Assembly: GCA_029844215.1 (NCBI GenBank)
Contig: CM056733.1
Span: 14,815,501 to 14,879,500, forward strand
Direction: 5' to 3'
Origin: Przewalskia tangutica
Lineage: Eukaryota; Streptophyta; Magnoliopsida; Solanales; Solanaceae
Length of the DNA: 64,000 nucleotides
Numbering within the stretch: position 1 is the stretch's first letter; each line of letters opens with the position of its first letter. The translations under genes and the position numbers were made by a program. The notes below the pieces were generated by a model. That model ran no database searches. It saw nothing but the letters and a program-made list of their open reading frames with translations, and had not been told where the DNA came from. Shown piece by piece: positions 1 to 10,543 of the stretch.

Positions 1-287
1 GTATAACTTATGGGAGGGGGAAAGCCAAGAGATTGAAGGGAAATGAAAAGGGGGGGAAGGGGAAAGGAAGGACGTGCATGCTGCAACATATCCTTTTTTG
101 TTTTTTTTTATTTTGTTTTTGTTTTTGTTTTGTTTTTTTTTGTTTTCTTATTTTCATTTTATCTATCTATTTATCCAACTTTAACACTAACTCTATCCCA
201 TGCAATTTATTCTTTGTTTTCTTATATATATATATTTTTATTAACCCAACCACAACATATATTATTATTTTTTTCCCGGATTTTACA
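1..287 (-). repeat. G1 3' LTR, terminal 287 bp only
   Basis: These bases match about 40771-41048 almost perfectly, differing mainly in the length of the T-rich tract near 95-150. The fragment ends in TTTTACA at 281-287, the same terminus as the right LTR at 41048. The remaining roughly 2.3 kb of this LTR lies outside the window. Long reading frames here come from T-rich low-complexity sequence and are not genes. Confidence 0.9.
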
Positions 288-530
288 TTATCTCCTCCTT
301 AAGCAACATTCGTCCTCGAATGTGAATAAGGTCGTAACATAATCACATAGACACAATAATGTTTATTGTTATTGTAACAAATTTGGGGCTTCACATTCTC
401 CCTTCCTTAAGAAGCATTCGTCCTCGAATGAGAATAAGGTTGTAACACATGCATATAGACACGCAAATGACACACATATGAAGTACTATGTAACACATTT
501 TTTTATTACCTTAGTCAAATAGGAATGGAT
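288..530 (-). other. G1 3' untranslated region with polypurine tract and duplicated hairpin motif
   Basis: Directly inside the LTR, the minus strand reads a purine-rich CTTAAGGAGGAGATAATG (about 286-303), the probable polypurine tract. Next to it is a stem-loop, acattcg-TCCT-cgaatgt (306-323). A second, similar block, with CTTAAGGAAGGGAG and the stem cattcg-TCCT-cgaatg (415-430), follows about 107 bp away, so the PPT/hairpin unit appears duplicated. No coding potential is visible. Confidence 0.6.
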
Positions 531-963
531 ATTTGACTTTCATCGCCTCTTTAGCTTCCCAGGTGGCTTCCTCTGTGGAGTGATTCCTCCATAGGACTTT
601 CACGGAAGCAATATCTTTATTTCTAAGGCGTTGGACCTTTCTATCAAGTATTTCTACCGGAGCCTCTTCATATCAAGCTCTTTATTAAGAACTATCTCCG
701 GGAAGGATGACGTGACTTGGATCGCAAGTATTTTCGTAACATTGACATATGAAATACCGATGCATCGCTTCCCTCTTGTGGAAGTGCTAATTGTAAGCCA
801 CATTCCCACTCTTCGCAAGATCTCATATGGCCCAATAAACCTTGGGCTCAATTTCCTTTCTTACCAAAGCACATCACTCCTTCACTGGGACACTTTTAAA
901 AATACTTTCTCCTCTTGGAATTCAAGATCTCTTTTCCGATGATCCGCATAGGACTTATGACGG
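531..963 (-). pseudogene. G1 integrase C-terminus and chromodomain
   Basis: Minus-strand frames give an integrase tail (LSPRF-GPYEIL type, about 800-851) followed by a chromodomain at about 540-665, recognisable from VKVLWRNHS and EEATWE. In chromoviruses this domain follows integrase and is thought to guide integration to chromatin with particular histone marks. The segment is split between frames with at least two one-base shifts between integrase and chromodomain, so it could not be made as one protein here. A chromodomain places G1 in the chromovirus clade; I cannot say which lineage. Confidence 0.75.
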
Positions 964-1926
964 CTATGAGTCGCTTTGATCCGCTCGAATCATCTCAGCC
1001 TTATCATTTGTTTCTTGAATGACTTGTGTCCGAAAAGTTGCCTCACCCACCTCGAACCATCCAAGTGGAGACCTACATTTTCGTCCATATAATGCTTCAA
1101 ACGGGGCCATTTGTATGCTAGAGTGAAAACTATTATTGTAGGCGAACTCAATTAGACATAGATGGTCCAACCATCTTCCCTGAAAATCTAACACACAAGA
1201 TCGCAACATGTCCTCAAGTGTTTGAATTGTTCGCTCGACTTTCCCATCTGCTTCATGGTGGAAAGCCGTGCTTAACTTAACTTTTGTCCGGAGACCCTGC
1301 TGGAAACTTTGCCAAAAGTGTGAGGTGAACTGGGAACCCCTATCTGAAATAATTTGCAAGGGAATCCCGTGTAACCGCACAATATCCTTCAAATAAATAT
1401 GTGTGTACTGTGGTGCGCGATACGTAGTCTTGACTGGTAAGAAATGAGCTGACTTTGTAAGCCGATCAACAATCACCCAAATAGAATCATACCCTTCTCG
1501 AGTTTTCGGTAGACCAGTTACGAAATCCATATGAATCGCCTCCCATTTCCACATGGGGACTCCAATGTCCTGAAGTAATCCGCCAGGTTTTTGATGTTCA
1601 GCTTTCACCTGCTGACATATAAGACACCTCCCGACAAACTCCGCAACGTCTTTCTTCATCCCGTCCCACCAGTAATTTGCCTTGAGGTCCTGATACATTT
1701 TTGTTGACCCTGGATGAATGGAATATCTTGTGTTGTGACCCTCATCTAAGATCTTCCTCCTTAGATCCTTTACCTTAGGAACACATAACCTACCCTTATA
1801 CCGAAGGGTTCCGTCATTATCTCCCAATGTAAACTGTGAAGGTTTTCCCTGTTGGATCCTCTCCCGAAATCCAACAAACTCCGTATCCTCAAACTGACTT
1901 TCTTTTATTTCTGAAGCTAAGGCAAA
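964..1926 (-). pseudogene. G1 integrase core
   Basis: The minus-strand frame encodes a His2Cys2 zinc-binding N-terminus (H and H around HNTRYSIH, CLIC) and a DDE core: first D in MDFVTGLP, second in SDRGSQFTS, Glu in VERTIQTLEDML. The usual HPQTDGQ stretch reads HHEADGK here, a sign of drift, but the three catalytic acids are present. It is in frame with the RNase H part upstream except for one TAG at 1927-1929. Integrase would insert the element cDNA into the host genome. It ends at a stop at 964 where the frame is lost before the chromodomain. Confidence 0.9.
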
Positions 1927-2640
1927 CTACGAGGTATCATGTACTACCACCCTACCTTCATCGATCTCAGTTAAGCTAACCCCGAGGTTTCCCAATCTTT
2001 GAACCTCACGAACAATACCCCTCTTTTGTATTGCCAAATGGGCCAAGCTGCCCATTGATCTCCTACTGAGTGCGTCAGCCACCACGCTGGCTTTCCCAGG
2101 ATGGTAAAGAATACTAAGGTCATAATCCTTAAGCAACTCTAACCATCTTCTTTGTCGGAGATTCAAATCCTTCATGTGGTTATGTCGCAAACTCTTATGA
2201 CCTGTAAATATGTCCACATGCACACCATACAAATAATGTCTCCATATTCGTAAGGCAAACACCACCGCAGCTAATTCCAAGTCATGAGTTGGGTAATTCT
2301 TCTCATGTATCTTCAACTGTCTAGATGCATACGCAATAACCTTTCCAAACTGCATCAAGACACATCCTAACCCAACTCTAGAGGCATCGCAATAGACTGT
2401 GAACCCTTCTTGTCCTGATGGTAAGGTTAGGACTGGTGCAGTAGTCAACAATTCCTTTAGTTTCTGAAAACTTGCTTCACATGCTTCTGACCACTGGTAC
2501 TTAACCGCTTTTTGAGTCAACCGGGTCAAGGGAGCAGCAAGACTAGAAAAACCTTTTACGAATCTTCTATAATACCCAGCCAAACCCAAGAAACTTCTAA
2601 CCTCTATCGGAGTGGTCGGTTTTGGCCAGTTCTTCACTGC
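1927..2640 (-). pseudogene. G1 RNase H domain and RT thumb/connection
   Basis: The minus-strand frame has the RT thumb/connection ([11 protein letters not shown]) followed by RNase H with YCDAS (first Asp) and DLELAAV (Glu), and the conserved tail ALSRRS. The expected third acid, Asp in the T-D-H-K-S-L motif, is Gly here (FTGHKSLRH), so the active site looks broken by missense change as well as by frame damage. A frameshift separates this frame from the RT frame at about 2640. It would degrade the RNA strand of the RNA:DNA hybrid during reverse transcription. Confidence 0.88.
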
Positions 2641-3398
2641 TTCTATCTTCTGGGGTTTACCATAATTTCATCCCTTGACACAACATGGCCCAAAAAGGCT
2701 ACCTTTTCCAACCAAAATTCACACTTTGAAAATTTAGCATATAGTTTCTCCTGTTTCAAGACTTGAAGCACTAACCTCAGATGCTCTTCATGTTCTTCAA
2801 CACTCTTACTGTAAATTAGGATATCATCTATGAACACGATCACGAACAAATCTAGGAATGCTTTGAAGATTCTGTTCATTAAATCCATAAAAGTCGTTGG
2901 GGCATTGGTTAACCCAAAAGACATGACCAAGAACTCATAATGGCTGTATCGGGTTCTAAAGGCTGTTTTGGATATATCATCTGGATTTATTTTCAGCTGA
3001 TGATATCCCGAACGGAGATCAATCTTGGAAAAATAGCTAGCTCCCTGAAGTTGGTCAAAAAGATCATCGATTCTTGGTAATGGGTATCGGTTCTTGATCG
3101 TGACCTTATTGAGCTGCCGATAATCGATGCACATTCGGAGCGATCCGTCTTTCTTTTTCACAAACATGACTGGTGCACCCCAAGGGGAAACACTAGGCCT
3201 TATAAAGCCTTTATCCAGAAGATCCTTCAATTGTTCTTTTAACTCCCTCAATTCAGCTGGGGTCATTCGATGTGGAGGAATAGAAATGGGTCTTGTACCC
3301 GGAATTAACTCTATAGAAAACTCCACTTCTCTATCTGGAGGAAGGTGGAACGTCTTCAGGAAAAACCTCCGGAAAATTTCGAACAATAGGAACATCAT
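2641..3398 (-). pseudogene. G1 reverse transcriptase
   Basis: Clear Ty3-type [18 protein letters not shown], the MCIDYRQLN block, [13 protein letters not shown] with the first catalytic Asp, FGLTNAP, and FIDDILIYS with the catalytic pair, then KCEFW and VAFLGHVVS. The active-site residues are intact. The frame overlaps the protease frame at 3331-3398, where a frameshift lies, and breaks again at about 2640 before the RNase H part. It would copy element RNA into cDNA in cytoplasmic particles. Confidence 0.93.
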
Positions 3399-4010
3399 TC
3401 ACTGCTGGGGATTCTTTTTGGGTATCCACTATATTAGCCAGATATGCGTACTCCACTCTGTGACTTCTCAATAACTTTTGAGCACCAAGGTAGGAAATAA
3501 ACTGACCTGAGGATATTCCAATCCTACCCCTAATAACAACTTCTGGTTCTCCGGAAAAAGTTAATCTCACTATCTTTTGCCGACAATCTAACATGGCATA
3601 ACATGCCGACAACCAATCCATACCCAAAATGACATCGAAGTCTACCATATCAAGTAGTACTAGGTTCACCATTGTTCCCCTGCCATTCACTTCTAATGGG
3701 AAATTATTTACCACCCGAGAGGCCCAAATTGAGGCCCCTACTGGTGTCATAACCTCAAAAGGTTCACTTAAATAAGAAGGTTCTACATGTAAATTCTTAG
3801 CAAAGCCCATTGACACATATGAAAATGTAGAGCCAGGATCGTATAATATAAATGCAAGAATACTCGAGACTAGCAAAATACCTGTGACCATCGCATTAGA
3901 TGCTTCTGCCTCATTCCTCTGGGGCAAAGCGTAGAGCCGATTAGAATTGTTGGGTTGTTGACCTCCCTGACTCTGGCGGGGTTGGTTTCCCTGATTTCCC
4001 CTGTAGGCAG
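3331..4010 (-). pseudogene. G1 aspartic protease and gag-protease linker
   Basis: The minus-strand frame reads a Gln/Asn-rich linker (QPRQSQGGQQPNN), then the retropepsin region with DPGSTFSYVS in place of the usual D-S/T-G triad, FDVILGMDWL downstream, and the [10 protein letters not shown] linker into RT. The DPGS form is common in plant Ty3 proteases. At 4011-4015 the frame meets the duplicated target site TTGTG, where the Athila element separates it from the gag knuckle at about 25470. A frameshift near 3345-3398 disconnects it from RT. Confidence 0.82.
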
Positions 4011-4179
4011 TTGTGTGATCGGTGTATTTTATATACACTTTTTGAGTCAGTTTCAGTTAGTCTTTTGTCCCTTTTTGTACAAATAAGTGTCGTATTAGGA
4101 TAGTTTTCCTTTCTTTTGAGTCAAAGTGGTTAAAATGGCCAAATGGCGGAAAAGGAGCTAAAAGAGGATCAGAAGCAGG

Positions 4180-4375
4180 GCCGCGACGCCCAATATCCAG
4201 AGAGGCTGCAGAAGTCGCAGCGCCGCGGCGCCTCATGTCAACAGTGCGAGCGCGCGCTAATCATCGAAAGGTTACAGAGCAGGCCGCGGCTACTCGCAGC
4301 CAGAGATCAGGGCCGCGGCGCCAAATCACCTGAAGTGCTGCAGAAGTTCCGGCGTCGCGGCGCAGACGCGGGAAA
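4180..4375. repeat. Clustered GCCGCGGCGCC-type palindromic motifs in the Athila 5' LTR
   Basis: Several copies of motifs such as CGCCGCGGCGCC and GGCCGCGGCGCC lie just upstream of the TATA box, in otherwise AT-rich DNA. The full form GGCGCCGCGGCGCC equals its own reverse complement. Related clusters occur in the right LTR (about 24205-24445), in the solo LTR (52660-52780) and in the internal region (21065-21190). Function unknown. Confidence 0.7.
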
Positions 4376-4439
4376 AATCAGGGTTTTGACGATTTTCTGG
4401 GCCAGTCCTGCAGGGAGAAGTTAGGGGCGGTTTTCAGCC

Positions 4440-4446
4440 TATAAAA
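4440..4446 (+). promoter_or_regulatory. TATA box of the Athila 5' LTR
   Basis: TATAAAA in the context CAGCCTATAAAAGGAG. The same block is at 24516-24522 in the right LTR. Position about 425 bp into the LTR and just downstream of the GC palindromes fits an LTR Pol II promoter. The start site is inferred only. Confidence 0.6.
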
Positions 4447-5351
4447 GGAGAACCCTAGGCAGATTTTAAGGGTTCCCCTTCTTGCACAACACAAGATTTC
4501 TTGCTTGGAGATTGGAGACCATAATTTAGTACTTTCTTTTCCTTTTCTTTTCTTTTATTTCAGTTTTTGTATGATGAACTTGGAATTAGTTCTTGTCATG
4601 TCAATGGCTAGGAACTAATTCTCTTATAGGGCTTACCATGTTGATTCACTAGAAACTTAAGTTATGAATTAATGCATGTTTATGGTTATTATTCTTCTTT
4701 GAGAGATTTATCCAATAATTGCTTTGAATGCTTGGTAATTAATTGACAACTAATTATCCTTATATGATTTCTAATCAAACTTCGAAAGGAGGAGGTTGTG
4801 AATATGCTGTAAGTTGGGTAGACATATTTGGGTTGGGGATGAAAATACCTCAATTATTTATGTAGCGTTAATGAGAGGCTTAACAACCCTAATTTTGCGC
4901 ATGGTGCGTGACGGTTAACTAGGTTTTTGTTCTTAATCCTCTTATAGAGTTATCCTTATCACCGAAAGATAGGTAAGGTGCAATACCGGGGTTGAGTGTT
5001 TATATATCCTTAACGGGAATATAAAACTATTTCGTAAACCTGCTAGCTCCGAGAGAAGAAGACCATAATTCGTTGCATTAATAAATAACATAAGCGGATA
5101 GTTGAAGAGACATGGAAGCCCTATTCCCATCACAACTGAAGTAAACTCATTAGATAAATTAGTCTTTATAATTCTTAGTTATAAACAACAAAATCAAATA
5201 TCCATTTACCAAATAAATACCAAACAATAGATAGTTGGTACTTGAACCCTAATCCTTGTGGACGATATTCGGTCTTACTAAGACTATATTACTTGTTACG
5301 ATAACGTGCACTTGCGTTAAAGTGTGTGCATCTTTTCACGCATCAAGTTTT

Positions 5352-5370
5352 TGGCGTTGTTGCCGGGGAT
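5352..5370 (+). other. Primer-binding site, tRNA-Asp type
   Basis: TGGCGTTGTTGCCGGGGAT starts 6 bp after the 5' LTR. It is complementary to the 3' end of plant tRNA-Asp (TGGCGCCGTTGCCGGGGAT form) with a C-to-T change and one further mismatch. tRNA-Asp priming is the rule in Athila elements. The leader between it and gag (5371-5540) is T-rich and shows nothing else. Confidence 0.8.
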
Positions 5371-5540
5371 TAGGCATAGTTCAATATCAAATTTATCTAT
5401 TTTTAATTTCTAATTTGGTTTTTATTTTTTTTATTTTTTTTATTTTTTAATTTTCACGTTTTTTTTTTTATTTATTTATTTCAAAAATCAGGGTGCCGTG
5501 ATTTGTTGTCTGTTTTTGATCTATTTCAGGAAATCAGTTT

Positions 5541-6869
5541 ATGCGAAGGAGAAGAGGGGAAGACACTCTTGTTCCCTTCAATCCAGAGATTGAGAAAACT
5601 TGTAAACAGAACAGAAAGAATCAGCGGATTGCAACCTTGATAGAGATGGACGGTGTTCAAAACAACAACATAATGAGAGAAGGGTTAGGTGAAAATCAAC
5701 CTAATCCAGGAATACCTCGGCAAGTACCTATGGATGTCGAGGAAAGAGTTCAAGTCCAGGCAGAAAGAAGCTTGGGAGACTATGTGCTGCCTAGAGTGAA
5801 TGGAGCACATACATGTATTAGGCTCCCTGCCATAGGAGCAAACAACTTCGAGATAAAACCGGCGATTCTGAGCATGGTACAGCACACAGTACAATTTGGA
5901 GGGCTGCCATCAGAGGATCCACATATGCACATAGCTAATTTCTTGGAGCTATGTGCAACTTTCAGATATAACCGCGTTACTGATGATGTCGTCAGATTGA
6001 GGCTCTTTCCCTTCTCACTCAGGGATAGAGCAAAAGTATGGTTGAATTCCCTGCCGGCCGATTCGATTTTTACATGGCACGAGCTGGCACAGAAATTCCT
6101 AGCCAAGTTCTTTCCCCCATGCAAAGCAGCAAAATTGAGAGGGGAGTTGAACAACTTCTACCAAGCAGATGGAGAGTCCTTATATGAAGCTTGGGAAAGG
6201 TTCAAAGACTTGCAGAGAAAATGCCCACACCATTGCATTGAGTTGTGGAACTTGGTCCACATCTTTTATAACGGGTTGAGCAGTACAACCAGAACCATCA
6301 TAGATGCAGCAGCAGGTGGGGCATTCATGAGGAAAACAGCCCACGACGCTCACGAGTTACTAGAAGATATGGCCACCAACAACCATGTCACAGAAGAGAG
6401 GTCGACAAGTGGGAGGAGAACAGTGGGAGTCCACGAGATAGATGTTATTGCTGCCTTGAATGCCCAAGTGGCTCTTTTGGCAAAACAGTTGCAGCAAAAT
6501 ACAGTGTCAGTGAATGCGGTGCAGATGCCTAAAAGCTGTGAGATATGTGGTGGCCCACATACATTCAACAGGTGTCCTTCAGCTGATCCTAATAATATAC
6601 CAATGGAGCAAGCAGAATGTCAGGCCGTGGGTAATTATCAAAGGCCACAAAACAATCCATACTCCAACACTTATAATCCAGGGTGGAGGAATCACCCAAA
6701 TTTCTCATGGAGAGGAGACCAGGCGATGATTCAATATAGGCGATGCGAACCAAAGACAACGAATCGCACGCTTTACTCGGGCCCAGATCCTCAGCGATTC
6801 AATGACCGCTCAAGAAAAGCCGACGAGCCGAAGCAACAGGATAAAGACTTGCCAACGCCTGCACTCGCT
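5541..6869 (+). pseudogene. Athila gag (capsid-nucleocapsid), 3' part displaced by element A
   Basis: Frame opens with MRRRRGEDTLVPF and runs through an Athila capsid region (FLELCATFRYN, LFPFSLRDRAKVWLNSLP, FLAKFFPPCKAAKLRGE, SLYEAWERFKDL) to a CCHC-like knuckle CEICGGPHTFNRCP near residues 335-350. Gag forms the cytoplasmic particle and binds element RNA. The reading frame is intact up to 6869, where element A is inserted; the last few residues before the stop at 6884 come from the LTR of A. Start at 5541 is the first Met in frame, about 170 bp after the PBS. Confidence 0.9.
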
Positions 6870-7391
6870 TGTTACACCCCGTAGTTCCATGGTATGTATG
6901 TGAAGACGTACGCTCGAGAATACGACATTTAAATTGGAAAGAAAGAAAGATGTGATTTTTCGACGGAAAAGTTTCCGGATTTTGTGAAGGAAAAATGTTC
7001 GTTAAAGGGAATTGGATTCCCAGATTTGGTATTCGGACTTTTTGGAATATTTAAGAATTATGGAATTTTATTTTCGGAATTGGTCACGTGGGGCCCACGG
7101 GAGAATTTACGGTTTTGTGGGGCCCACTTTATTTTCGGATTTTTGGCATTACGGATATTTTCGGAAGATGAAATATTTTGGACCAATAGGAGGGCGACAT
7201 GTGTCACCCCTAGGTGGCAAGGTTGGACGAGATTTTGGACAAGCTTGGCACGTTTTTTACATGTTAAAGGCTTAAAACATTTGGTCAAAAGTCTTGCAAG
7301 ATATTTGTGTAGTAGTTGGATAAGTGGGACCCACACACACATGGCTCAATTTAGACCACACACTTGCTTCAATCCTATCCCTTGAATGTCC

Positions 7392-7398
7392 TATAAAT
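7392..7398 (+). promoter_or_regulatory. TATA box of element A 5' LTR
   Basis: TATAAAT in CCTATAAATACCCCC, about 520 bp into the LTR; the same sequence occurs at about 16753-16760 in the 3' LTR. Placement fits an LTR promoter. Start site not determined. Confidence 0.5.
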
Positions 7399-9329
7399 AC
7401 CCCCTTAGTTGAAGACTATTCTTCATCCACACTTGAGAAATTCCAAGGCAAAAATACTCACTCCCTTTCCTTTGTAGTTCTCGGCTTTAGCCTTGTTTCT
7501 TGAGCAAATATTGTCCAAAAATTCTTAAAGTTTTAAGTGTTCTTCCTTAGTGTATTAGGAAGATTAGTAACCAAAAGTTAGAAAAGATTTCACACCCCTA
7601 GCCTAAGAACCTCCCCTTGGCCGAGAGTTGCCACATTTAAAGCCTAAGTGTTCTTCACTTTTTGGAGTTAAAGTGTTAAGAGAAGTTGTTTAGAAACTTC
7701 TAAGGGTCGCTTGGAGCGGATTGGAGTGTAAGGAATATGAGCTAAACGTTGCTCAGGATCGACTTATAATCTTAGATAATTTTGGGCTTATCGAGGTAAT
7801 GATTTTTATCCCCCTATTGAAATTGGATATTACATGTTGTAGTAACTTAGAATTGAGTATATATATATTGGAAGGATGATTGAATATAATTGAACTGTAT
7901 TTACATCGGACTGTATTTACAGTAGACTTGTAGTATTTTTGTGGGGCAGTGTTGTATACGTCCGGTTAGACGTGTAACCCCCCCCCCCCTGGGAGTGGTT
8001 GGTTTGGTAGCAGGCCTTGTTAGAGGAGGAGATTTATGTGGTTGCGGGGGGGGGGGGGGAGGTGCTGCCGAATTTTCCGTAGAATAAGGAACTGTTTACC
8101 TAGAATTGTTCTACGAAGAGATCCAGAAGTTGATAGACGTTTTATGGCCATTATAGGTTGAAGTACTGCGAGTAGCGTATTCTACTTGAAGGGTGGAAAA
8201 GGCTAGCAGGATTACAGTACTTTGGAGCTTTTTGCTATTTGTCGATAATCGTCGCGAGGTATGTGAACCTCTTCCTATCTTTTCTAGCATGATTGTGTGA
8301 ACTATGTAGTACGGTAGACGTACGTGTGCTAAACGAAGTAGGTTGGTTTAAAACATAAAGTGTTATAACGGCTTTATGGGAAGTTTGTTATAACAACTTT
8401 ATGTAGGTAAAGAAATAGTTTGTGGTTTTTAAAAGATAAGAGACTTGACTTATTAATGACTTGATGTGAAATGCTACGGACTTGGTTTGTGTTAAAAGTT
8501 GTGAAACCGCATTTATGAGAAATGGGTAATTGGGTTTTAAAAAGGAATAAGTTATATTGATTTCGGAAATGAGAATAAGTATCGAACAAACCATCAAGCG
8601 TTAATAAAGGAAAATGTATTGACTAATTAATTATTATCAAAACCAATAGAAACCTCCATCTGCATAGAAGCTAAGATAAGACAAAATTGTATTACATTTC
8701 CTAGATCATGGCTGCTTTAATAAGATTGTCATAAACAAGTATAACCTACTCACACATAGACTTATGTTACTCAAATTGTTTTAAAAGAGATTACGTTGTT
8801 AAGCGATTAAGACTATGAGCTATGAAATCTTTCGAAAATAAGAGACTTGAGTATTTGAAATTAGGCAACTTGAACTTTTGGAAAAGAATGTTGTTACTTG
8901 ATTTTAAAAGGGAAAGTGTTTTGGTTTAAAAGGGCATGGTATTGTCTTAATTTGGTTTAAAAAGGAAAGTATGGAAGTTGTTTTGGTTTACTTAAAATGT
9001 TAGTCACTCTATTTTGATAATACGGGCGGGTGACCTTTGTAAAAGAAATGGATCTTTTAAAAAGAATTTAACGTACGTAGTACTTTGGGGTTAAAACCTG
9101 GACTTTGGCATAAAATGAAAGTACCTTGAGTTGTGTGTAACTTGCCTATGTTGCGTGTGATAGCCTTGTCGTGCTAGTATTGTATTTATATACCACCGCG
9201 TCTCTCGATGGAGGGCCGGCTGATTTGTTATGACCTTACTTGGACGCGTCTGCAGCGGTGTGAGCATTCCACGCACGCTTCGTGATTATTATTCCATGGA
9301 CTAGCTCTCCGCGAGGTTTTACCGATTCG

Positions 9330-9660
9330 TCTTGGTATCCGTAGTTGGCTCGCATTTGCCCCCGAGGTCGTGGCTGATTCGGCCAGTATCCGTAGTTAGC
9401 CTTCGCACTTGCCCGCTCAGTTTTGTGATGAAGTCTCGTGATTCCGCAGTATCCGTAGTTAGTCTTCGATTGCCCCGCCATTACGTGGCGCAGTGGTATC
9501 CGGTAGTTGGCTTTCGTACTTGCCCCGGTCGCCTTCGTGGTATGGTTATATAGATTTGTTGCACGACTTTGGTATCCGTAGTTGGCTTTCGTACTTGCCC
9601 CGCCGATTAATGATGCGGCTTTGGTATCCGTAGTTAGCCTTTGTACTTGCCCCATACGGT
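9330..9660. repeat. Minisatellite in the element A 5' LTR
   Basis: About six imperfect units of 50-65 bp, each with GGTATCCGTAGTTGGCT and CGTACTTGCCCC. The equivalent array in the 3' LTR is at about 18680-19020, where many units read TATCTGGTAG instead. Small indels between the copies are frequent and may be sequencing errors. Confidence 0.75.
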
Positions 9661-10340
9661 TTTATGACACAGTGGGACTCGTGTTCATGTACTCCTTGGT
9701 GTAGTTATCGAGATCGCCGTGATGAGGAAGGTATTCCACGGGCATGATTGATGTTGCGGGCATGAGACCCATAGCTATATTTGAGTGATGACTTTGAGGC
9801 GTGAGTCCACGACTTGATGTATTTGCTACATATTATGTATTGTAGTTTGTTATCATATATGTCTCTGCTTTATATAGACTACTATGATTTCATTTACTGA
9901 TTTTCGGTTCACATACTTGGTACTGTGATCGACCTCCTTCGGGGCCGTTCATGCCACGTAGAGGTACATCGGTTGTTGATCCTCGCCATGGATCACGATT
10001 CAGATTGGGAAGCTCCGTTTCTCCGGAGGCTTATCTTTTGGTATGTTTCCCTGAGTTGTAGGTTCTTGTACATTCAGGGGTATGGCGGGGCCCTGTCCCG
10101 TCATAGTTGTTGTTACACTCTTAGAGGTCTGTAGTACTGTTGTGGGCAGGGTTGTAAAGGATGTAACTGTTCAAATTTCTGTATATATGCAAAAAGGCAA
10201 CCGTTTTGGTTAGCCTGTTTTCTTTTATCTTGTTTCATATTTGTATGTTTTTATTTCCGCTGATTTTCTCTGATGTTGTATCACTAGGGTGCCCGTGGTA
10301 AGACACCAGTCGCGGGCCCGAGGTCGGGTCGTGACAAAAG

Positions 10341-10352
10341 TGGTATCAGAGC
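10341..10352 (+). other. Primer-binding site, initiator tRNA-Met type (element A)
   Basis: TGGTATCAGAGC, 4 bp after the LTR end, is the perfect 12-mer complementary to the 3' end of plant initiator tRNA-Met. The 5' leader that follows (10353-10543) has no ORF and is then interrupted by the inverted solo LTR. Confidence 0.93.
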
Positions 10353-10543
10353 AGTTAGTCCTCGGAAAGTGTCTACAGACCGTGTCTAGTAGAGTCTTGA
10401 TTATCGGTGTGTTGTGCACCACATCTATAATAAGGAGGCTGCAGGACATTTAGGATTGGTTTCTATTCTTCTCACTCTGAGATCGTGCCTTAGAGCTGTG
10501 TCGTAAGTTGGACTCCCTCTGACTTATTCTTTTGTACCAGTTA

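Larger units (their letters stand above)
4016..5345 (+). repeat. Athila 5' LTR
   Basis: Begins TGATCGGTG and ends GCATCA, matching the right LTR at 24011-25418 closely. It is 1330 bp, about 78 bp shorter than its partner, chiefly in the GC-rich palindrome block at 4180-4375. It holds a TATA box at 4440-4446. Outside the GC-rich block the two LTRs differ at scattered positions. Confidence 0.95.
6870..10336 (+). repeat. Element A 5' LTR
   Basis: Pairs with 16231-19697 and is nearly identical through the AT-rich parts. It holds a TATA box (7392-7398), paired poly-C (7978-7989) and poly-G (8046-8059) tracts, and a tandem array (about 9330-9660). Divergence from the partner is concentrated in the array and in CCGG-like contexts. 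Confidence 0.95.

Noticed and set aside
33..342. T-rich frames at the window start, repeated near 40813-41076
   Set aside because: Low-complexity poly-T translation in the G1 LTR.
6984..7385. 133-residue frame also present at 16345-16746
   Set aside because: Duplicate because both lie in the LTRs of element A; no domain, spans the promoter region, low likelihood of being coding.
10341..10352. Possible tRNA gene from tRNA-Met-like sequence
   Set aside because: Only the 12-base PBS complement is present; no cloverleaf.
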